Source: Tepidanaerobacteraceae bacterium (GTDB taxonomy: Bacteria > Bacillota > Thermosediminibacteria > Thermosediminibacterales > Tepidanaerobacteraceae). From it: a stretch of 64,000 nucleotides of DNA. The position numbers and the translations under genes were made by a program. Where the stretch lies: assembly GCA_024655905.1 (NCBI GenBank), contig JANLFP010000002.1, positions 135,829 through 199,828 on the forward strand. The letters are read 5' to 3'. How positions within the stretch are numbered: position 1 is the first letter of the stretch; every line of letters begins with the position of its first letter. The notes beneath the pieces were generated by a model. The model was given only the letters and a program-made list of their open reading frames with translations. It had not been told where the DNA came from and searched no databases. Shown here piece after piece: positions 49,245-60,652 of this stretch.

Positions 49245-51447
49245 AGAAGACGCAAAAAAGCTGGGTTTAGCCGATTATGAGTACGACGAAATAGTGAAAA
49301 CTCTCGGCCGCGAACCCAACCATCTGGAATTGGGCATGTACAGCGTGATGTGGTCGGAACACTGCAGCTATAAAAATTCCAAACCGGTCCTGAAAAGGTT
49401 CCCCACTTCAGGCCCGAGGGTGCTGCAGGGTCCCGGGGAAAATGCCGGCATAGTAGATATAGGGGATAATCTGGCTGTGGTTATGAAGATTGAGAGCCAC
49501 AACCATCCTTCGGCGGTGGAACCCTACCAAGGGGCCGCAACAGGCGTAGGAGGAATCATCCGGGACATTTTTACCATGGGAGCCCGGCCGGTCGCACTGC
49601 TAGATTCTTTGAGATTCGGCAATCCGGATGAGCCGAGGGTAAAGTACCTCTTTGGAGGGGTGGTATCCGGTATTGCGGATTACGGCAACTGCATGGGCAT
49701 TCCCACCGTGGGAGGCGAGGTGTATTTTGACGACTCGTACAGGGACAATCCCCTCGTAAATGCGATGTGTGTGGGAATAATCCGCTGCGACCGCATTGTC
49801 AGGGGGAAAGCAGCGGGGGTTGGGAATTCCGTCATGCTGGTAGGTTCCGCCACCGGCAGGGACGGTATGCACGGAGCCAGTTTCGCATCCGAGGAGCTTT
49901 CCGAGGACTCTGTGGCCAAAAGACCCTCGGTGCAGGTGGGAGACCCATTCACGGAGAAACTGCTTTTGGAGGCGTGTCTTGAACTTTTACAGAATGACTG
50001 GGTGGTTGGCGTCCAGGACTTGGGGGCCGCAGGACTTACTTCAGCCTCCTGTGAAACCGCAGCAAGGGCCGAAAGCGGCATTGAGCTGGATGTGTCCCTG
50101 GTTCCAAGGAGGGAGGAGAACATGAACCCCTATGAGGTCATGATATCTGAATCCCAGGAACGAATGCTTGTTATAGTAGAAAAAGGCCATGAGGAAGATG
50201 TCAGAAAAATCTTTGAAAAATGGGATCTGAATGCGGTAAAAATAGGTACCGTCACCGCCGATGGTATGCTTAGAATCCTGGAAAACGGGACCGTGGTGGC
50301 CGAAGTCCCGGCAAAATCTCTGGCAGATGGCGCTCCATCTATCAAAAGGGAAAGCAGAAAACCTTTTTATATGGAAGATATAGACATAGATTTATCTTCA
50401 ATTGAAATCCCTGAGGACCTCAATAACGTTTTACTGAAACTTCTGTCGTCACCAAACATTGCCAGCAAGGCATGGGTATATCAGCAGTATGATTATACTG
50501 TAAGGACCGATACAGTGGTTCCCCCCGGCTCCGATGCGGCGGTGCTGCGCATAAAGGGGACGAAGAAGGGTATTGCTCTGACCACCGACTGCAACGGTTA
50601 TTACTGCTTCCTGGACCCTTATGAGGGGGGCAAACAGGCCGTGGCCGAAGCCGCCCGAAATCTGGTGGTCAGCGGCGCGAAACCTCTTGCCATTACCGAT
50701 TGCCTGAATTTTGGTAATCCGGAAAAACCGGAGGTGTATTATCAGTTTGAAAAATGCGTGGACGGCATGGCAGAAGCGGCCTCTTTTTTAGGCACTCCGG
50801 TGATAAGCGGAAATGTGAGTTTTTACAATGAAACGAAGGACAACGCCATATATCCCACACCGGTGGTGGGAATGGTGGGACTGCTTGAAGATGTGGAGAA
50901 GCGCTGTACCATGGAGTTTAAGAAAGAGGGCGATGTGGTAGTGCTATTGGGAGATAATACGGACGAACTGGGGGGTTCCGTATATCTGAAGGAAATAATC
51001 GGACTGCGCGGCGGCAGACCGCCCAGGTTGAATCTTGATGTGGAGAAAAAAGTCCAGGATTGCTGCCTGAAGGCCATAGAACTGGGGCTTATCCGCTCCG
51101 CTCATGATGTTACCGAAGGAGGGCTTTCGGTGGCTCTGGCGGAAAGCTGCATAGCCGGAAACATCGGTTTTTCAGGAGAAATAGAAACAGAAATTCGCCC
51201 CGATGCGCTGCTCTTTGGAGAGGGACAGTCAAGGATAATAATGAGCCTTCCGGAAGAAAACCTTTCTCTTTTTCAACAGCTTGCGAAAGAACTGGATGTA
51301 AATATAACGGTTCTTGGATTTGTTAAATCCGGGAATTTTAAATTGGAAGTAAAGATGAAAGGTCAAAATGTCGGGAAGGTAGATATTCCGGTGGATAAAT
51401 TAGCTTTAAGCTGGGGGAACGCTATAAAATGGAAAGTCGAGAATTAA
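49234..51447 (+). CDS. purL: FGAM synthase large subunit PurL (small type)
   Basis: Synthetase subunit of 737 residues, the short form that needs PurS and Pur[23 protein letters not shown] at the start, [26 protein letters not shown] with the catalytic histidine, and a second ATP-grasp-like half with [12 protein letters not shown] and the SAHDVTEGG motif. It converts FGAR to FGAM with ATP. It overlaps purQ (11 bp) and purF (19 bp). Confidence 0.96.
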   Translation: MAGREDAKKLGLADYEYDEIVKTLGREPNHLELGMYSVMWSEHCSYKNSKPVLKRFPTSGPRVLQGPGENAGIVDIGDNLAVVMKIESHNHPSAVEPYQGAATGVGGIIRDIFTMGARPVALLDSLRFGNPDEPRVKYLFGGVVSGIADYGNCMGIPTVGGEVYFDDSYRDNPLVNAMCVGIIRCDRIVRGKAAGVGNSVMLVGSATGRDGMHGASFASEELSEDSVAKRPSVQVGDPFTEKLLLEACLELLQNDWVVGVQDLGAAGLTSASCETAARAESGIELDVSLVPRREENMNPYEVMISESQERMLVIVEKGHEEDVRKIFEKWDLNAVKIGTVTADGMLRILENGTVVAEVPAKSLADGAPSIKRESRKPFYMEDIDIDLSSIEIPEDLNNVLLKLLSSPNIASKAWVYQQYDYTVRTDTVVPPGSDAAVLRIKGTKKGIALTTDCNGYYCFLDPYEGGKQAVAEAARNLVVSGAKPLAITDCLNFGNPEKPEVYYQFEKCVDGMAEAASFLGTPVISGNVSFYNETKDNAIYPTPVVGMVGLLEDVEKRCTMEFKKEGDVVVLLGDNTDELGGSVYLKEIIGLRGGRPPRLNLDVEKKVQDCCLKAIELGLIRSAHDVTEGGLSVALAESCIAGNIGFSGEIETEIRPDALLFGEGQSRIIMSLPEENLSLFQQLAKELDVNITVLGFVKSGNFKLEVKMKGQNVGKVDIPVDKLALSWGNAIKWKVEN

Positions 51448-52874
51448 AGTTCTGCGGGGAAAATTCCTTTGAAAATGATAAACCGAAGGAAGCCTGCGGA
51501 GTATTCGGAATATACAGCTTGAGCAAAGATTCTGCTTTGAGCCGAACGGTATATTACGGCCTTTATGCCCTTCAGCACCGGGGTCAGGAAAGCGCGGGGA
51601 TTGCCGTAACTTCCGGAGACGGTATAAATTATCATAAGGGTCTCGGCCTTGTTTCGGAGGTATTCGACGATGGCATACTTGACAAGTTGCAGGGCCATAT
51701 TGCGATTGGCCATGTCCGCTATTCCACCACCGGCTCAAATACTTTAATCAACGCTCAGCCGCTGGTCGTGAAATACAAAAAAGGTTCGCTGGCTGTGGCC
51801 CACAACGGCAATCTAGTGAACGCCCTGGAAATCCGGAGGGAGCTGGAAGAAGACGGAGCAGTGTTTCAAACCACAGTGGACAGCGAAGTCATCGCATTCT
51901 TGATTGCCCGGGAGCCAACAGGAGATATAGAAAAAGCCGCTGTGGCATGTATGGAAAAAATCAAAGGCTCCTACGCGCTAATCATAATGACGGAAGATAG
52001 CCTTATTGGGGTCAGGGACCCAAAAGGCATAAGACCCCTCTGCCTGGGAAAATACAACGGATGCTATGTGCTGGCATCGGAATCCTGCGCGCTGGATACT
52101 GTCGGAGCGGAGTTTATAAGGGATATAGAACCGGGAGAAATAGTAGTAATAAACAAATCAGGTATTAAGAGCATTAAAACAAAAAAAGATACCGACTCTT
52201 CTTTGTGCATTTTTGAATTCGTGTATTTTGCCCGGCCGGACAGCAATATTGACGGAATGAACATCCATACGGCGAGATGGAAGGCGGGAAGGCAGCTGGC
52301 GCTGGAACATCCTGCCGATGCGGATATCGTGATTGGAGTGCCCGATTCCGGCACGGTATCGGCCATGGGGTATGCGGAAGCTTCTGGCATTCCTTTTGAC
52401 ATAGGTTTGATAAAGAACAGGTATATCGGGAGAACCTTCATACAACCCAGTCAGGAATCCAGAGTGCTGGGGGTAAGGCTCAAACTGAACGCTATGAAAG
52501 AAGTGATAAAAGGCAAGCGTCTAGTGATGGTGGACGACTCTATTGTCAGGGGGACCACCAGTGGCCAGATAGTAAAATTGTTAAAAGACGCGGGTGCCAG
52601 GGAAGTGCATGTCAGAGTAAGTTCCCCGCCAATAAGGTATTCCTGTTATTTCGGCATCGACACTTCCACGCAGAAAGAGCTCATCGGCGCCCGGCAGCAG
52701 GTGGAGGAGATAAGAAAATTTATCGGCGCTGACAGCCTGGGTTATTTAAGTCTGGAAGGTTTGGTGAAATCTACAGGGTTTCCCGCAGCAAAATTCTGTA
52801 TGGGATGTTTTTGCGGCACATATCCCATGGAAGTTCCCGGGGAAGGGAAAAAGTATTTATTTGAGAAAAGATAG
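51429..52874 (+). CDS. purF: Amidophosphoribosyltransferase
   Basis: First committed enzyme of purine synthesis, 481 residues. The N-terminal glutaminase begins after a short propeptide, with the catalytic cysteine in KEACGVFG (residue 23), then [11 protein letters not shown] and HNGNLVNA. The C-terminal phosphoribosyltransferase has the PRPP loop [13 protein letters not shown] near 360. The C-CFCG cysteines near the end fit the [4Fe-4S] type of Bacillus. Overlaps purL by 19 bp. Confidence 0.96.
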   Translation: MESRELKFCGENSFENDKPKEACGVFGIYSLSKDSALSRTVYYGLYALQHRGQESAGIAVTSGDGINYHKGLGLVSEVFDDGILDKLQGHIAIGHVRYSTTGSNTLINAQPLVVKYKKGSLAVAHNGNLVNALEIRRELEEDGAVFQTTVDSEVIAFLIAREPTGDIEKAAVACMEKIKGSYALIIMTEDSLIGVRDPKGIRPLCLGKYNGCYVLASESCALDTVGAEFIRDIEPGEIVVINKSGIKSIKTKKDTDSSLCIFEFVYFARPDSNIDGMNIHTARWKAGRQLALEHPADADIVIGVPDSGTVSAMGYAEASGIPFDIGLIKNRYIGRTFIQPSQESRVLGVRLKLNAMKEVIKGKRLVMVDDSIVRGTTSGQIVKLLKDAGAREVHVRVSSPPIRYSCYFGIDTSTQKELIGARQQVEEIRKFIGADSLGYLSLEGLVKSTGFPAAKFCMGCFCGTYPMEVPGEGKKYLFEKR

Positions 52875-52894
52875 CGATTGATAGGGAGGATATT

Positions 52895-53998
52895 ATGACA
52901 GAGAAAATGTCATATAAGGAAGCCGGGGTGGATGTGGATGCGGGCAACAGGGCTGTGGAGCTCATAAAGGATTACGTAAAGTCCACATTTCGCCCGGGTG
53001 TTTTGGGGGAAATTGGCGCCTTCGGCGGATTTTACCAGCTGGATATTAAAAAATACCGGGAGCCGGTGCTGGTAGCCGGTACAGACGGTGTCGGCACAAA
53101 GCTCAGGATAGCATTTGCCATGGATAAACACGATACCGTTGGAATAGATTGTGTCGCCATGTGCGTCAATGATATTCTGGTACATGGCGCAGAACCGTTA
53201 TTTTTCCTGGATTATGTGGCGGTGGGGAAATTGATTCCCGAAAAGGTGAGAGAGATCGTAAGCGGCGTTGCAGAAGGATGCAGACAGGCCGGATGCGCCC
53301 TCATCGGCGGTGAAACCGCCGAGATGCCCGGATTATATGAAGAAAATGAATATGACCTGGCGGGTTTTGCCGTAGGGGTAGTTGAAAAAGGATGCATAAT
53401 TGACGGTTCCGGGATTCGGGAAGGCGATGCGGTTATAGGCCTCACTTCCTCTGGCCTTCACAGCAACGGATATTCCCTTGCAAGAAAAGCGCTGCTGGAA
53501 AAAGAGAAACTGTCTCTTTCAAAATACATAGGCGAACTGGGCAAAACGCTGGGCGAAGAGATGCTGACGCCCACCTGCATATATGTAAAAACGGTCCGGA
53601 GACTTTCAGGTTTTGATATTCACGGACTGGCGCACATTACCGGGGGAGGCATTATTGAAAATCTTCCTAGGATATTGCCTCCGGGGCTGGAATTTAAGAT
53701 ATATAAGAACTCCTGGGAAGTGCCGCCCATTTTCAAAATGATTCAAAGAGCAGGTAATGTGGATGAAGCGGAGATGTACAGGACCTTCAATATGGGCATA
53801 GGATATGTGATAGTGGCTCCGGAAAACCAGGCGGAAGGGATTCTGAATGCAATTAATAAACCGTCAAGAAATGAAAATCAGGGGAGCGCCGGCAGAGATA
53901 AGTGGTGCGACAGTATGATGGCGCCGGAGGATACAAAAGCTATAATTATCGGAAGAGTTACCGCCGGAAAAAGCGGGGTGGTATTGTGCAGAATCTGA
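52895..53998 (+). CDS. purM: Phosphoribosylformylglycinamidine cyclo-ligase
   Basis: AIR synthetase, ATP-dependent ring closure of [20 protein letters not shown] at the start, [31 protein letters not shown] and [17 protein letters not shown] are typical. At 367 residues it is slightly longer than usual (about 345) because of a polar stretch near residues 325-345 ([18 protein letters not shown]). The stop overlaps the purN start. Confidence 0.95.
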   Translation: MTEKMSYKEAGVDVDAGNRAVELIKDYVKSTFRPGVLGEIGAFGGFYQLDIKKYREPVLVAGTDGVGTKLRIAFAMDKHDTVGIDCVAMCVNDILVHGAEPLFFLDYVAVGKLIPEKVREIVSGVAEGCRQAGCALIGGETAEMPGLYEENEYDLAGFAVGVVEKGCIIDGSGIREGDAVIGLTSSGLHSNGYSLARKALLEKEKLSLSKYIGELGKTLGEEMLTPTCIYVKTVRRLSGFDIHGLAHITGGGIIENLPRILPPGLEFKIYKNSWEVPPIFKMIQRAGNVDEAEMYRTFNMGIGYVIVAPENQAEGILNAINKPSRNENQGSAGRDKWCDSMMAPEDTKAIIIGRVTAGKSGVVLCRI

Positions 53999-54609
53999 AG
54001 CTGGGTGTGCTTGTCTCCGGAAGCGGAACCAACCTGCAATCCATTATTGACAGTATAGAATCGGGATATCTGCAGGCTGAAGTTGTGGTGGTGATTTCCA
54101 GTAAAGAAGGCGCTTATGCCCTGGAAAGGGCAAAAAGGCATAATATCCCCGCTTATGCGGTGGAGCGCAGAAATTTTGATTCACAGGAAAAATACGAGGA
54201 CGAAATTATCGAGCTGCTGAAAAAGCACCGTGTAGAACTGGTGGTGCTGGCGGGATTTGTTAAAGTTCTTTCTCCTCACTTCGTCAGGGCATTTCCAAAC
54301 AGGATAATGAATATTCATCCCGCCCTGATACCTTCTTTTTGCGGAAAAGGTTTTTACGGCAAAAAAGTTCATGAAGCCGTTATTAATTATGGAGCGAAAA
54401 TAACCGGAGTTACCGTGCATTTTGTGGATGAGGGCACCGATACGGGGCCAATCATACTTCAAAAAGCGGTGCCCGTCGAAGACGACGACACCCCGGAAAC
54501 CCTGGCTGCAAGGGTCCTGGAAGAAGAGCACAGAGTATACCCCGAAGCCATTAAACTTTACTCGGAAGGCCGCCTGGAAATACGCGGCAGGCGGGTATTG
54601 ATAAAGTAA
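53986..54609 (+). CDS. purN: Phosphoribosylglycinamide formyltransferase
   Basis: Folate-dependent GAR transformylase of about 207 residues. [16 protein letters not shown] binds the phosphate, [13 protein letters not shown] contains the catalytic Asn-His pair, and [14 protein letters not shown] the catalytic aspartate. GTG 53986 lies inside the end of purM (13-bp overlap) behind GGGGTGG. It is followed by a 145-base gap with a long inverted repeat before purH. Confidence 0.94.
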   Translation: MQNLKLGVLVSGSGTNLQSIIDSIESGYLQAEVVVVISSKEGAYALERAKRHNIPAYAVERRNFDSQEKYEDEIIELLKKHRVELVVLAGFVKVLSPHFVRAFPNRIMNIHPALIPSFCGKGFYGKKVHEAVINYGAKITGVTVHFVDEGTDTGPIILQKAVPVEDDDTPETLAARVLEEEHRVYPEAIKLYSEGRLEIRGRRVLIK

Positions 54610-54621
54610 CGTTTCAGCATC

Positions 54622-54713
54622 ATGCGCTGAGACGGCGGTTTTTCGCTCGTTCCAAGTTCGCACCGACGGCACTGCACAAGTCGCTCGCTATAAAACCGCA
54701 GCTCAGCTTCCTG
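54622..54713 (+). promoter_or_regulatory. Long inverted repeat between purN and purH
   Basis: GCTGAG-acg-GCGGTTTT on the left and AAAACCGC-ag-CTCAGC on the right (ending near 54710) are complementary over 14 bp, enclosing about 55 bases. The loop holds the direct repeat TCGCTCG twice. No T-run follows, so it is not a simple terminator. It could be an RNA processing or stabilising element inside the pur message. Confidence 0.5.
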
Positions 54714-54754
54714 AAGTGGTGAAATGTTATACCAATATAAAAGGAGGAATTTTC

Positions 54755-56338
54755 ATGATAAAACGAGCGCTCATCAGCGTTTCTGACAAGACGGGGCTTG
54801 TTGATTTTGCAAGAGAACTTTATAATATGGGAGTGGAGATAATTTCCACCGGCGGCACAGCAGCAGCGCTGCAAAGTGCCGGTATAAAAGTGACGCCTGT
54901 GTCCGATATCACTGGTTTTCCCGAGATTCTGGACGGGCGGGTAAAAACCCTCCATCCAAAAATTCACGGAGGGCTTCTGGCCCTTCGCAGCAATCATGAA
55001 CATATGGAACAGATTAAAAATCTTGGCATCGAGCCAATTGATCTTGTGGCTATAAACTTATATCCATTCAAAGAAACGGTGCAAAAGCCCGGCGTGACTT
55101 TTGAAGAGGCTATAGAAAATATAGATATTGGGGGCCCGTCCATGCTCCGTTCCGCTGCAAAAAACCACCGGGATGTGATAGTGATATGCGACCCGCAGGA
55201 CTATTCTGCAGTGGTAGAATTTTTGAAATCGAAAGGTGACGTAGATCAAAACTACAGGAGAAAATTGGCTTTAAAGGTCTTTGAACACACTGCGCATTAT
55301 GATGCCGTAATATCGGATTATTTGAGAAAAGTCGGGGATAAGGGAAATGGCGAAGAAGCGGCCGGGGAGGGAATCGAATTTCCCAAAAATCTTACTCTGG
55401 CTTTTGAGAAAGTGCAGGACTTGAGGTACGGAGAAAACCCCCACCAGAAGGCGGCATTTTACAGGGAAATCGGCAGTGTATCGGGTACGTTGGCCGGGGC
55501 ACGACAGCTTCAAGGCAAGGAGCTTTCCTTTAATAACATCAATGATGCTGATGCGGCATTAAAAGCGGTAATGGAATTCGATATGCCGGCTGCGGTGGGT
55601 GTAAAACATACCAACCCCTGCGGCGTTGCATGCGGCAGAGACATCCATGAAGCATACCTCAAGGCGTATTCAGCCGACCCGGTATCCATATTTGGCGGTA
55701 TTGTGGCTTTGAACCGCCCGGTAGACAAAGCTGTTGCCGAGGAACTGGTAAAAATCTTCCTGGAAATCATCATTGCTCCGGGATATGATCCGGACGCATT
55801 GGAGATTTTAAAGACAAAAAAGAATCTGAGGCTGCTGGAAATAGACATGCCTAACGTATCTTTTTCATCCGGAAAAAGAGCAGGATGGGATATGAAAAGA
55901 GTCTCCGGAGGGCTGCTGGTGCAGGATGCCGACATAATGGATTTCAGTGAAAATGATTTAAAGATTGTGACCGAAAGAGCGCCTTCCGCAAGCGAAATGA
56001 AGGATCTCCGGTTCGGCTGGAAAGTGGTAAAGCACGTGAAATCGAATGCCATCGTGCTGGCGAAAGACCTGGCCACAGTCGGGATCGGAGCAGGACAGGT
56101 GAATCGCATATGGCCCACCGAGCAGAGCATAGCCCATGCCGGGGAAAAGGCAAGGGGGTCCGTACTTGCCTCGGATGCGTTTTTCCCGTTTCCCGATGTG
56201 GTTGAGGCGGCTGCCGCTGCCGGAATAACTGCAATTATCCAGCCCGGCGGCTCACTTAAAGATGAGGATTCCATAAAAGCTGCCGATAAATACGGCATTG
56301 CCATGGTATTTACCGGCGTTCGCCATTTCAGGCATTGA
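54755..56338 (+). CDS. purH: AICAR transformylase / IMP cyclohydrolase
   Basis: Bifunctional enzyme of the last two steps to IMP, about 527 residues. N-terminal MGS-like cyclohydrolase ([47 protein letters not shown]) and C-terminal transformylase with [27 protein letters not shown] (catalytic histidine) and the AGQVNRIW segment. ATG 54755 follows AAAGGAGG. Confidence 0.96.
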   Translation: MIKRALISVSDKTGLVDFARELYNMGVEIISTGGTAAALQSAGIKVTPVSDITGFPEILDGRVKTLHPKIHGGLLALRSNHEHMEQIKNLGIEPIDLVAINLYPFKETVQKPGVTFEEAIENIDIGGPSMLRSAAKNHRDVIVICDPQDYSAVVEFLKSKGDVDQNYRRKLALKVFEHTAHYDAVISDYLRKVGDKGNGEEAAGEGIEFPKNLTLAFEKVQDLRYGENPHQKAAFYREIGSVSGTLAGARQLQGKELSFNNINDADAALKAVMEFDMPAAVGVKHTNPCGVACGRDIHEAYLKAYSADPVSIFGGIVALNRPVDKAVAEELVKIFLEIIIAPGYDPDALEILKTKKNLRLLEIDMPNVSFSSGKRAGWDMKRVSGGLLVQDADIMDFSENDLKIVTERAPSASEMKDLRFGWKVVKHVKSNAIVLAKDLATVGIGAGQVNRIWPTEQSIAHAGEKARGSVLASDAFFPFPDVVEAAAAAGITAIIQPGGSLKDEDSIKAADKYGIAMVFTGVRHFRH

Positions 56339-56376
56339 TACTTAAGTTCATAAAAAGAATGAAGGGATGTGAGGCC

Positions 56377-57636
56377 TTGAAAGTTCTGGTTGTAGGCGGA
56401 GGGGGGCGGGAGCACGCCATAGTATGGAAGATATCACAGAGTCCGAATGTAAAAGAGATTTTCTGCGCTCCCGGCAATGCGGGCATTAAAAAAATTGCCC
56501 GCTGCATAGATATACCTGCGGAAGACATCAAGACTCTGGCGGATTTTGCAGAAAAAGAGCGGATGGATTTAACGGTGGTAGGGCCTGAAGTTCCCCTTGT
56601 GCTCGGTATAGTGGATGAATTTGAAGGCCGGGGGCTCAGGATTTTCGGGCCGAGTAAAGCGGCGTCTCAAATAGAGGGCAGCAAGGTTTTCGCCAAAAAA
56701 CTTATGCAAAAATATAATATTCCAACAGCAGATTTTAGGATTTTTAACAATTCCGCAGATGCCATAAATTATATTGATGAAATTGGAGCTCCTCTGGTCA
56801 TCAAAGCCGAAGGGCTGGCGGCAGGCAAGGGTGTCGTAGTGGCAAGAGAAAAGGGCGAAGCCGTATCGGCCGTAAAATCAATAATGGAAGAAAAAGTGTT
56901 TGGCAATGCGGGTTCAAGGGTGGTTATTGAAGAATTCCTGGAAGGCCCCGAAGTTACGGTGTTATCGTTTTGCGACGGCAAAACCTGTGTACCGATGGTA
57001 TCGAGCCGTGACCATAAACGGGCCTTTGACCATGATGAAGGGCCCAACACGGGAGGCATGGGTGCGGTTTCTCCGGCGTCGACTTACAGCATGGAACTTG
57101 CGGAAATAGTGGAAAAGCAAATTATCCAAAAAACCGTCGATGCCATGGCCAAAGAGGGTATTCCATTCAAAGGCGTCTTATACACGGGGCTTATGCTCAC
57201 GAATAAAGGGCCCAGAGTGCTGGAATACAATTGCAGGTTCGGGGACCCTGAAACCCAGGTGGTTCTGCCGAGATTGGAAACCGACCTTATCGATATTATG
57301 GAAGCCTGCACAGATGGCACCCTTGATAAAATGAGCATACAGTGGAAAGAAGACAGAGCGGTATGCGTGGTGCTGGCATCGAAAGGATATCCCGGCGCAT
57401 ATGAAAAAGGAAAAGCAATAAAGGGGATTTCTGAAGCGGAAAGGCAGGGAGCGATCGTATTTCATGCCGGCACTGCGGAAAAAAATGGCATGCTGGTCAC
57501 ATCCGGCGGACGTGTGCTGGGAGTTGCAGCTCTGGGGAAAGACGAGGAAGAAGCGAGAATGAAGGCGTACAGCGCCGTCTCAAAGATAGAATTTGAAGGG
57601 ATGCATTACCGCAAAGACATCGGCAAAGTGTTGTAA
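56377..57636 (+). CDS. purD: Phosphoribosylamine-glycine ligase
   Basis: GAR synthetase of about 419 residues, ATP-grasp fold. KVLVVGGGGREHAIVWK at the start, APGNAGI, the ATP-binding VIKAEGLAAGKGVVVA and HKRAFDHDEGPNTGGMGAVSP, and LEYNCRFGDPETQ with magnesium ligands. TTG 56377 gives the standard N-terminus, with AAGGGA about nine bases upstream; TTG 56335 and ATG 56359 are in frame. Last gene of the operon; purB, purE and purK are not in this window. Confidence 0.95.
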   Translation: MKVLVVGGGGREHAIVWKISQSPNVKEIFCAPGNAGIKKIARCIDIPAEDIKTLADFAEKERMDLTVVGPEVPLVLGIVDEFEGRGLRIFGPSKAASQIEGSKVFAKKLMQKYNIPTADFRIFNNSADAINYIDEIGAPLVIKAEGLAAGKGVVVAREKGEAVSAVKSIMEEKVFGNAGSRVVIEEFLEGPEVTVLSFCDGKTCVPMVSSRDHKRAFDHDEGPNTGGMGAVSPASTYSMELAEIVEKQIIQKTVDAMAKEGIPFKGVLYTGLMLTNKGPRVLEYNCRFGDPETQVVLPRLETDLIDIMEACTDGTLDKMSIQWKEDRAVCVVLASKGYPGAYEKGKAIKGISEAERQGAIVFHAGTAEKNGMLVTSGGRVLGVAALGKDEEEARMKAYSAVSKIEFEGMHYRKDIGKVL

Positions 57637-57642
57637 TGCAGA

Positions 57643-59046
57643 TTATAAATTATTCCGGGCAATTTTCAGCAGTGTTTCTCTATTGTTTATATTCGGATCT
57701 TCAATAACCTTTTCCAGGAGATAGTTTAAAATGTCTCCTATTTTTTTGCCCGGGGGAATGCCCAGCTCTCTGGAAATATCGGTGCCGTCGACGGCCAGAT
57801 CTTTTACTCTGTAATCGCTGTGCTCCGTCTTTAACATCTCCAAATCGGCCAGCAGCTTTTTTAGTCCCTTTCCTATAGCCATTTCAAAGCCGCTGGCCAG
57901 CCTGTCGGCCACCCTTATATCGATGAGGTCATAAATATTTTCCCATCCCACTTTTGATATAAGGCGGCGGGCATCGGATATCGGGGATTCCTGCGTGTAA
58001 TGGAACATATGGTATTTGATTAAAAGCGCCACTTTTTTTATGGTTTTTTTATCGAAACGGAGTCTTGCCAGTATTTTTTCAGCGAGGTTTGCCGAGGCTA
58101 CGTGATGTTTGGGAAATTCCAGCCCCTTTTCACCATGGAAAGCGGTGCGGGGCTTTGCCACATCGTGCAGCAGGGCGGTAAGGCGCAGCGGCAGCGTGTT
58201 TCTGATAACCCTGCAGGCGGCAAGATTATGTTCCAGTACGTCAACCGGTTTGTTGAAGTGCGTCATTCCCATGCCTTCCATGAGTTCGGGGATGACGTAA
58301 TCCATGAGTCCGGTTATGACCAGAGTTACAAGGCCGTCAAAGGCATAGTCTCCGGTTACAAGCTTTGAAAGTTCATCCCTGATCCTTTCCCGGGAAATAT
58401 CGGCCAGTTCAGGAGCCCTTGCCTTTAACGTATAGAGGGTGGAAGGTTCGATTGAGAAGCCGAGCTGAGCCTGAAAACGGGCGGCCCTCATGGCCCGCAG
58501 GGGATCTTCCCATATCCTTTGAGTAGAGCCGGTGCACCTAATGATTTTCGCTTTGATATCTTTCACTCCGCCGAATGGGTCGATGAATTCTCCTGATACG
58601 GGGTCAAGAGCGATAGAGTTTATGGTAAAATCCCGGCGGGCAAGGTCGGTGTAAATGGTGCCGCCAAAGGTGTAATATGGCTTTCGGCCGGGAGCATCGT
58701 CTCTGAAAGGGGTGATTTCTATTTTTATAAGATTATCAGTGTGGTTTTTAAACCCGGGCTCGAGGCCTTCGTTTTTTTGAAATTCCTGATTTCCCGAATC
58801 AATGAGTCTATCACTTTTTTTCCTTAGCACCAGCATGGTGCCGAAATTCCCGTAAGGTATTGCGTCGGGGAATAAGGATGCTATGTCATGCGGCAAAGCG
58901 TCGGTAGTAATATCGTAATCAAAGTTTTTACGGTCCAGAATCATGTCCCGGAGCGCGCCGCCCACCACATAGGCTTTAAAACCGCCGGCATTTAACTTTT
59001 CACATATATCTTTGATAAGAGGAGGCAATTCCAAACAATATACCAT
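57643..59046 (-). CDS. cca: CCA tRNA nucleotidyltransferase with HD domain
   Basis: Class II nucleotidyltransferase of about 467 residues that adds or repairs the tRNA 3' CCA end. AYVVGGALRDMILDRKNFDYDITTDA contains the GG…RD and DxD catalytic motifs; RRDFTINSIALDP and EDPLRAMRAARFQAQLGFSI follow. A C-terminal HD phosphohydrolase domain has LLHDVAKPRTAFHGEKG and FPKHHVASANLAEKIL. ATG 59046 with GAGGT upstream is preferred over the ATG at 59085. It converges on purD with a seven-base gap. Confidence 0.9.
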   Translation of the reverse strand: MVYCLELPPLIKDICEKLNAGGFKAYVVGGALRDMILDRKNFDYDITTDALPHDIASLFPDAIPYGNFGTMLVLRKKSDRLIDSGNQEFQKNEGLEPGFKNHTDNLIKIEITPFRDDAPGRKPYYTFGGTIYTDLARRDFTINSIALDPVSGEFIDPFGGVKDIKAKIIRCTGSTQRIWEDPLRAMRAARFQAQLGFSIEPSTLYTLKARAPELADISRERIRDELSKLVTGDYAFDGLVTLVITGLMDYVIPELMEGMGMTHFNKPVDVLEHNLAACRVIRNTLPLRLTALLHDVAKPRTAFHGEKGLEFPKHHVASANLAEKILARLRFDKKTIKKVALLIKYHMFHYTQESPISDARRLISKVGWENIYDLIDIRVADRLASGFEMAIGKGLKKLLADLEMLKTEHSDYRVKDLAVDGTDISRELGIPPGKKIGDILNYLLEKVIEDPNINNRETLLKIARNNL

Positions 59047-59106
59047 TTTTACCTCATTCACAAGATTTATATAAGCGTTGGGCATTTGAATTAATAATTG
59101 GGTGTG

Positions 59107-59613
59107 TCAATCAATTCTTATAACCAGTTCATCCAAATTTTTTCTAACCTTTTTGAATTCACGGGTTTCAGGGTAGCCTATGGGTGTAAATGCTACGGGT
59201 TCCATATCGGGTCCGAGTTTTAAGACTTCTTTTGCGGCGGTTGGGTTAAAAGCGCCAATCCAGCACGTGCCGAGTCCCAGGTCCGTTGCCGCAAGTATGA
59301 CATGGTCCATAACAATGGCGGCATCGATGTCACAGTAATTTTTACCGTCGCTTCTTGACCAGGCTTTGTTCGGAATTGCGCAAATACCCAGCACAACTGG
59401 AGCTTTATAAAACCATTCTTTGCCGTATATCCTGCTGATTTCCTGTTGACGGCCTGCTGTATGGATTACTATGATTTTAAAAGCCTGCAGGTTGCAGGCA
59501 GTGGGTGCAAGCCTGGCCGCTTCCAGGATTTTGTTTAATTTTTCCTCCTCCACCAGGTCGGGTTTATATGCGCGCACACTGTGCCTTTGCCTTATAAGGT
59601 CAAAGTATTCCAT
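59107..59613 (-). CDS. Nitroreductase family protein
   Basis: FMN-dependent NAD(P)H oxidoreductase fold, 168 residues, one of the short clostridial types. RQRHSVRAYKPD near the start (FMN phosphate contacts), APTACNLQAFKIIV, and GLGTCWIGAFNP plus IGYPE at the end. GGGAGGT precedes the ATG. The physiological substrate is unknown. Confidence 0.88.
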   Translation of the reverse strand: MEYFDLIRQRHSVRAYKPDLVEEEKLNKILEAARLAPTACNLQAFKIIVIHTAGRQQEISRIYGKEWFYKAPVVLGICAIPNKAWSRSDGKNYCDIDAAIVMDHVILAATDLGLGTCWIGAFNPTAAKEVLKLGPDMEPVAFTPIGYPETREFKKVRKNLDELVIRID

Positions 59614-59924
59614 ATTTTTACCTCCCGCTATTAAATTTACTCTAATATTAATTATAAACCATTCAGGTACAGTATTCCACTATTTCATGATAATAAAATA
59701 TCTTTAAATTACTTCATAGCCAGGGGGATTGTTCATATGGAGATTTATAAACCGCCTCTATCGCATTATTTAGGGTTTATAAGCGGTTGAATATTTGCTA
59801 TAATAATGAAAGATTTACTTGTAAAGACATTGATATTATTGTATGCTTTAGCTGATGCAAACAATAACTGTTGCATAGTGATATCGGTTGATTTTTATGT
59901 AAATTTCATGAAAGGGTGAAAAAA
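59614..59924. other. Intergenic region with one ambiguous stem-loop
   Basis: About 310 AT-rich bases. TTATAAACC (59745-59753) can pair with GGTTTATAA (59774-59782); alternatively AACCGC (59750-59755) can pair with GCGGTT (59783-59788). The two folds exclude each other. There is no T-run and no small reading frame with a ribosome-binding site. I see nothing else. Confidence 0.4.
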
Positions 59925-60605
59925 ATGCCATTTTTATTGATATTATTTATACTGTTGATGTTTTTTCCATATCTTCTTCTTCCCATACTGATTTTTTTTG
60001 GAATAGGGATATTGTTTCTGCTGCCCTATGTGCTGGTTTTTAATTCTTTTTATAATGTTATAACAATACCATGGCAAATTCTGAAAATCGCCGTTGATAA
60101 ACGCATAAGAAAAAACCACAGCCTGGAACATGCCACGGTGAACATTCTGGAACAGCGCTACGGCAGAAATCTTCGGATCGGCGGTCTTGCATATACAAAC
60201 GGTTTTTCGCTGTCGGGCCCAGACTTGCCCTCGCCGTATGAGGTGATGGATGCTGTAAGAGAAGGTCATTTCAGGATGCTCAGGGGCGAGACCGATCTTG
60301 CCATTCATCCCAGGTGCGGCACATCCATAGCTGCAGCCAACTTTCTGTTTTCTCTGGTATTTATACTGGTGCTGTTTTTCTATAATCATCTTTCCTTATT
60401 GAATTTGATATTGGCCTTTCTGGCGGCCAACCTTCTGTCAAAGCCCTTTGGCATGACACTCCAGAAATACTTCACCACTTATCCGGATGTAGGTGACATA
60501 CAAATCCTTGATATTTACGGAAAACCGGCACTTTTTGGCTTTCCTTTTGAAATTATCGTAAACCCCAACCGCACATATTTCATAAGGACTGTTTCAGGCT
60601 TATGA
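59925..60605 (+). CDS. DUF6391 family membrane protein
   Basis: Protein of about 226 residues with a long hydrophobic N-terminus (two segments, about 1-55) and two more segments (about 140-180). Between them lies the conserved DUF6391 region: NHSLEHATVNILEQRYG, TNGFSLSG and LAIHPRCGTSIAAANFL, with invariant-looking histidines, glutamate and cysteine that might bind a metal (speculative). Function unknown. ATG 59925 follows AAAGGGTG; GTG 59916 is an alternative. Confidence 0.75.
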   Translation: MPFLLILFILLMFFPYLLLPILIFFGIGILFLLPYVLVFNSFYNVITIPWQILKIAVDKRIRKNHSLEHATVNILEQRYGRNLRIGGLAYTNGFSLSGPDLPSPYEVMDAVREGHFRMLRGETDLAIHPRCGTSIAAANFLFSLVFILVLFFYNHLSLLNLILAFLAANLLSKPFGMTLQKYFTTYPDVGDIQILDIYGKPALFGFPFEIIVNPNRTYFIRTVSGL

Positions 60606-60652
60606 TAATACCGGAGAAGAAGGTTGAAGCAATATTTGAGAAACGGCTTCTT

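Noticed and set aside
55510-56415. 301-codon minus-strand frame opposite purH
   Set aside because: Long only because of codon bias in purH; translation is serine-rich and unlike any protein family.
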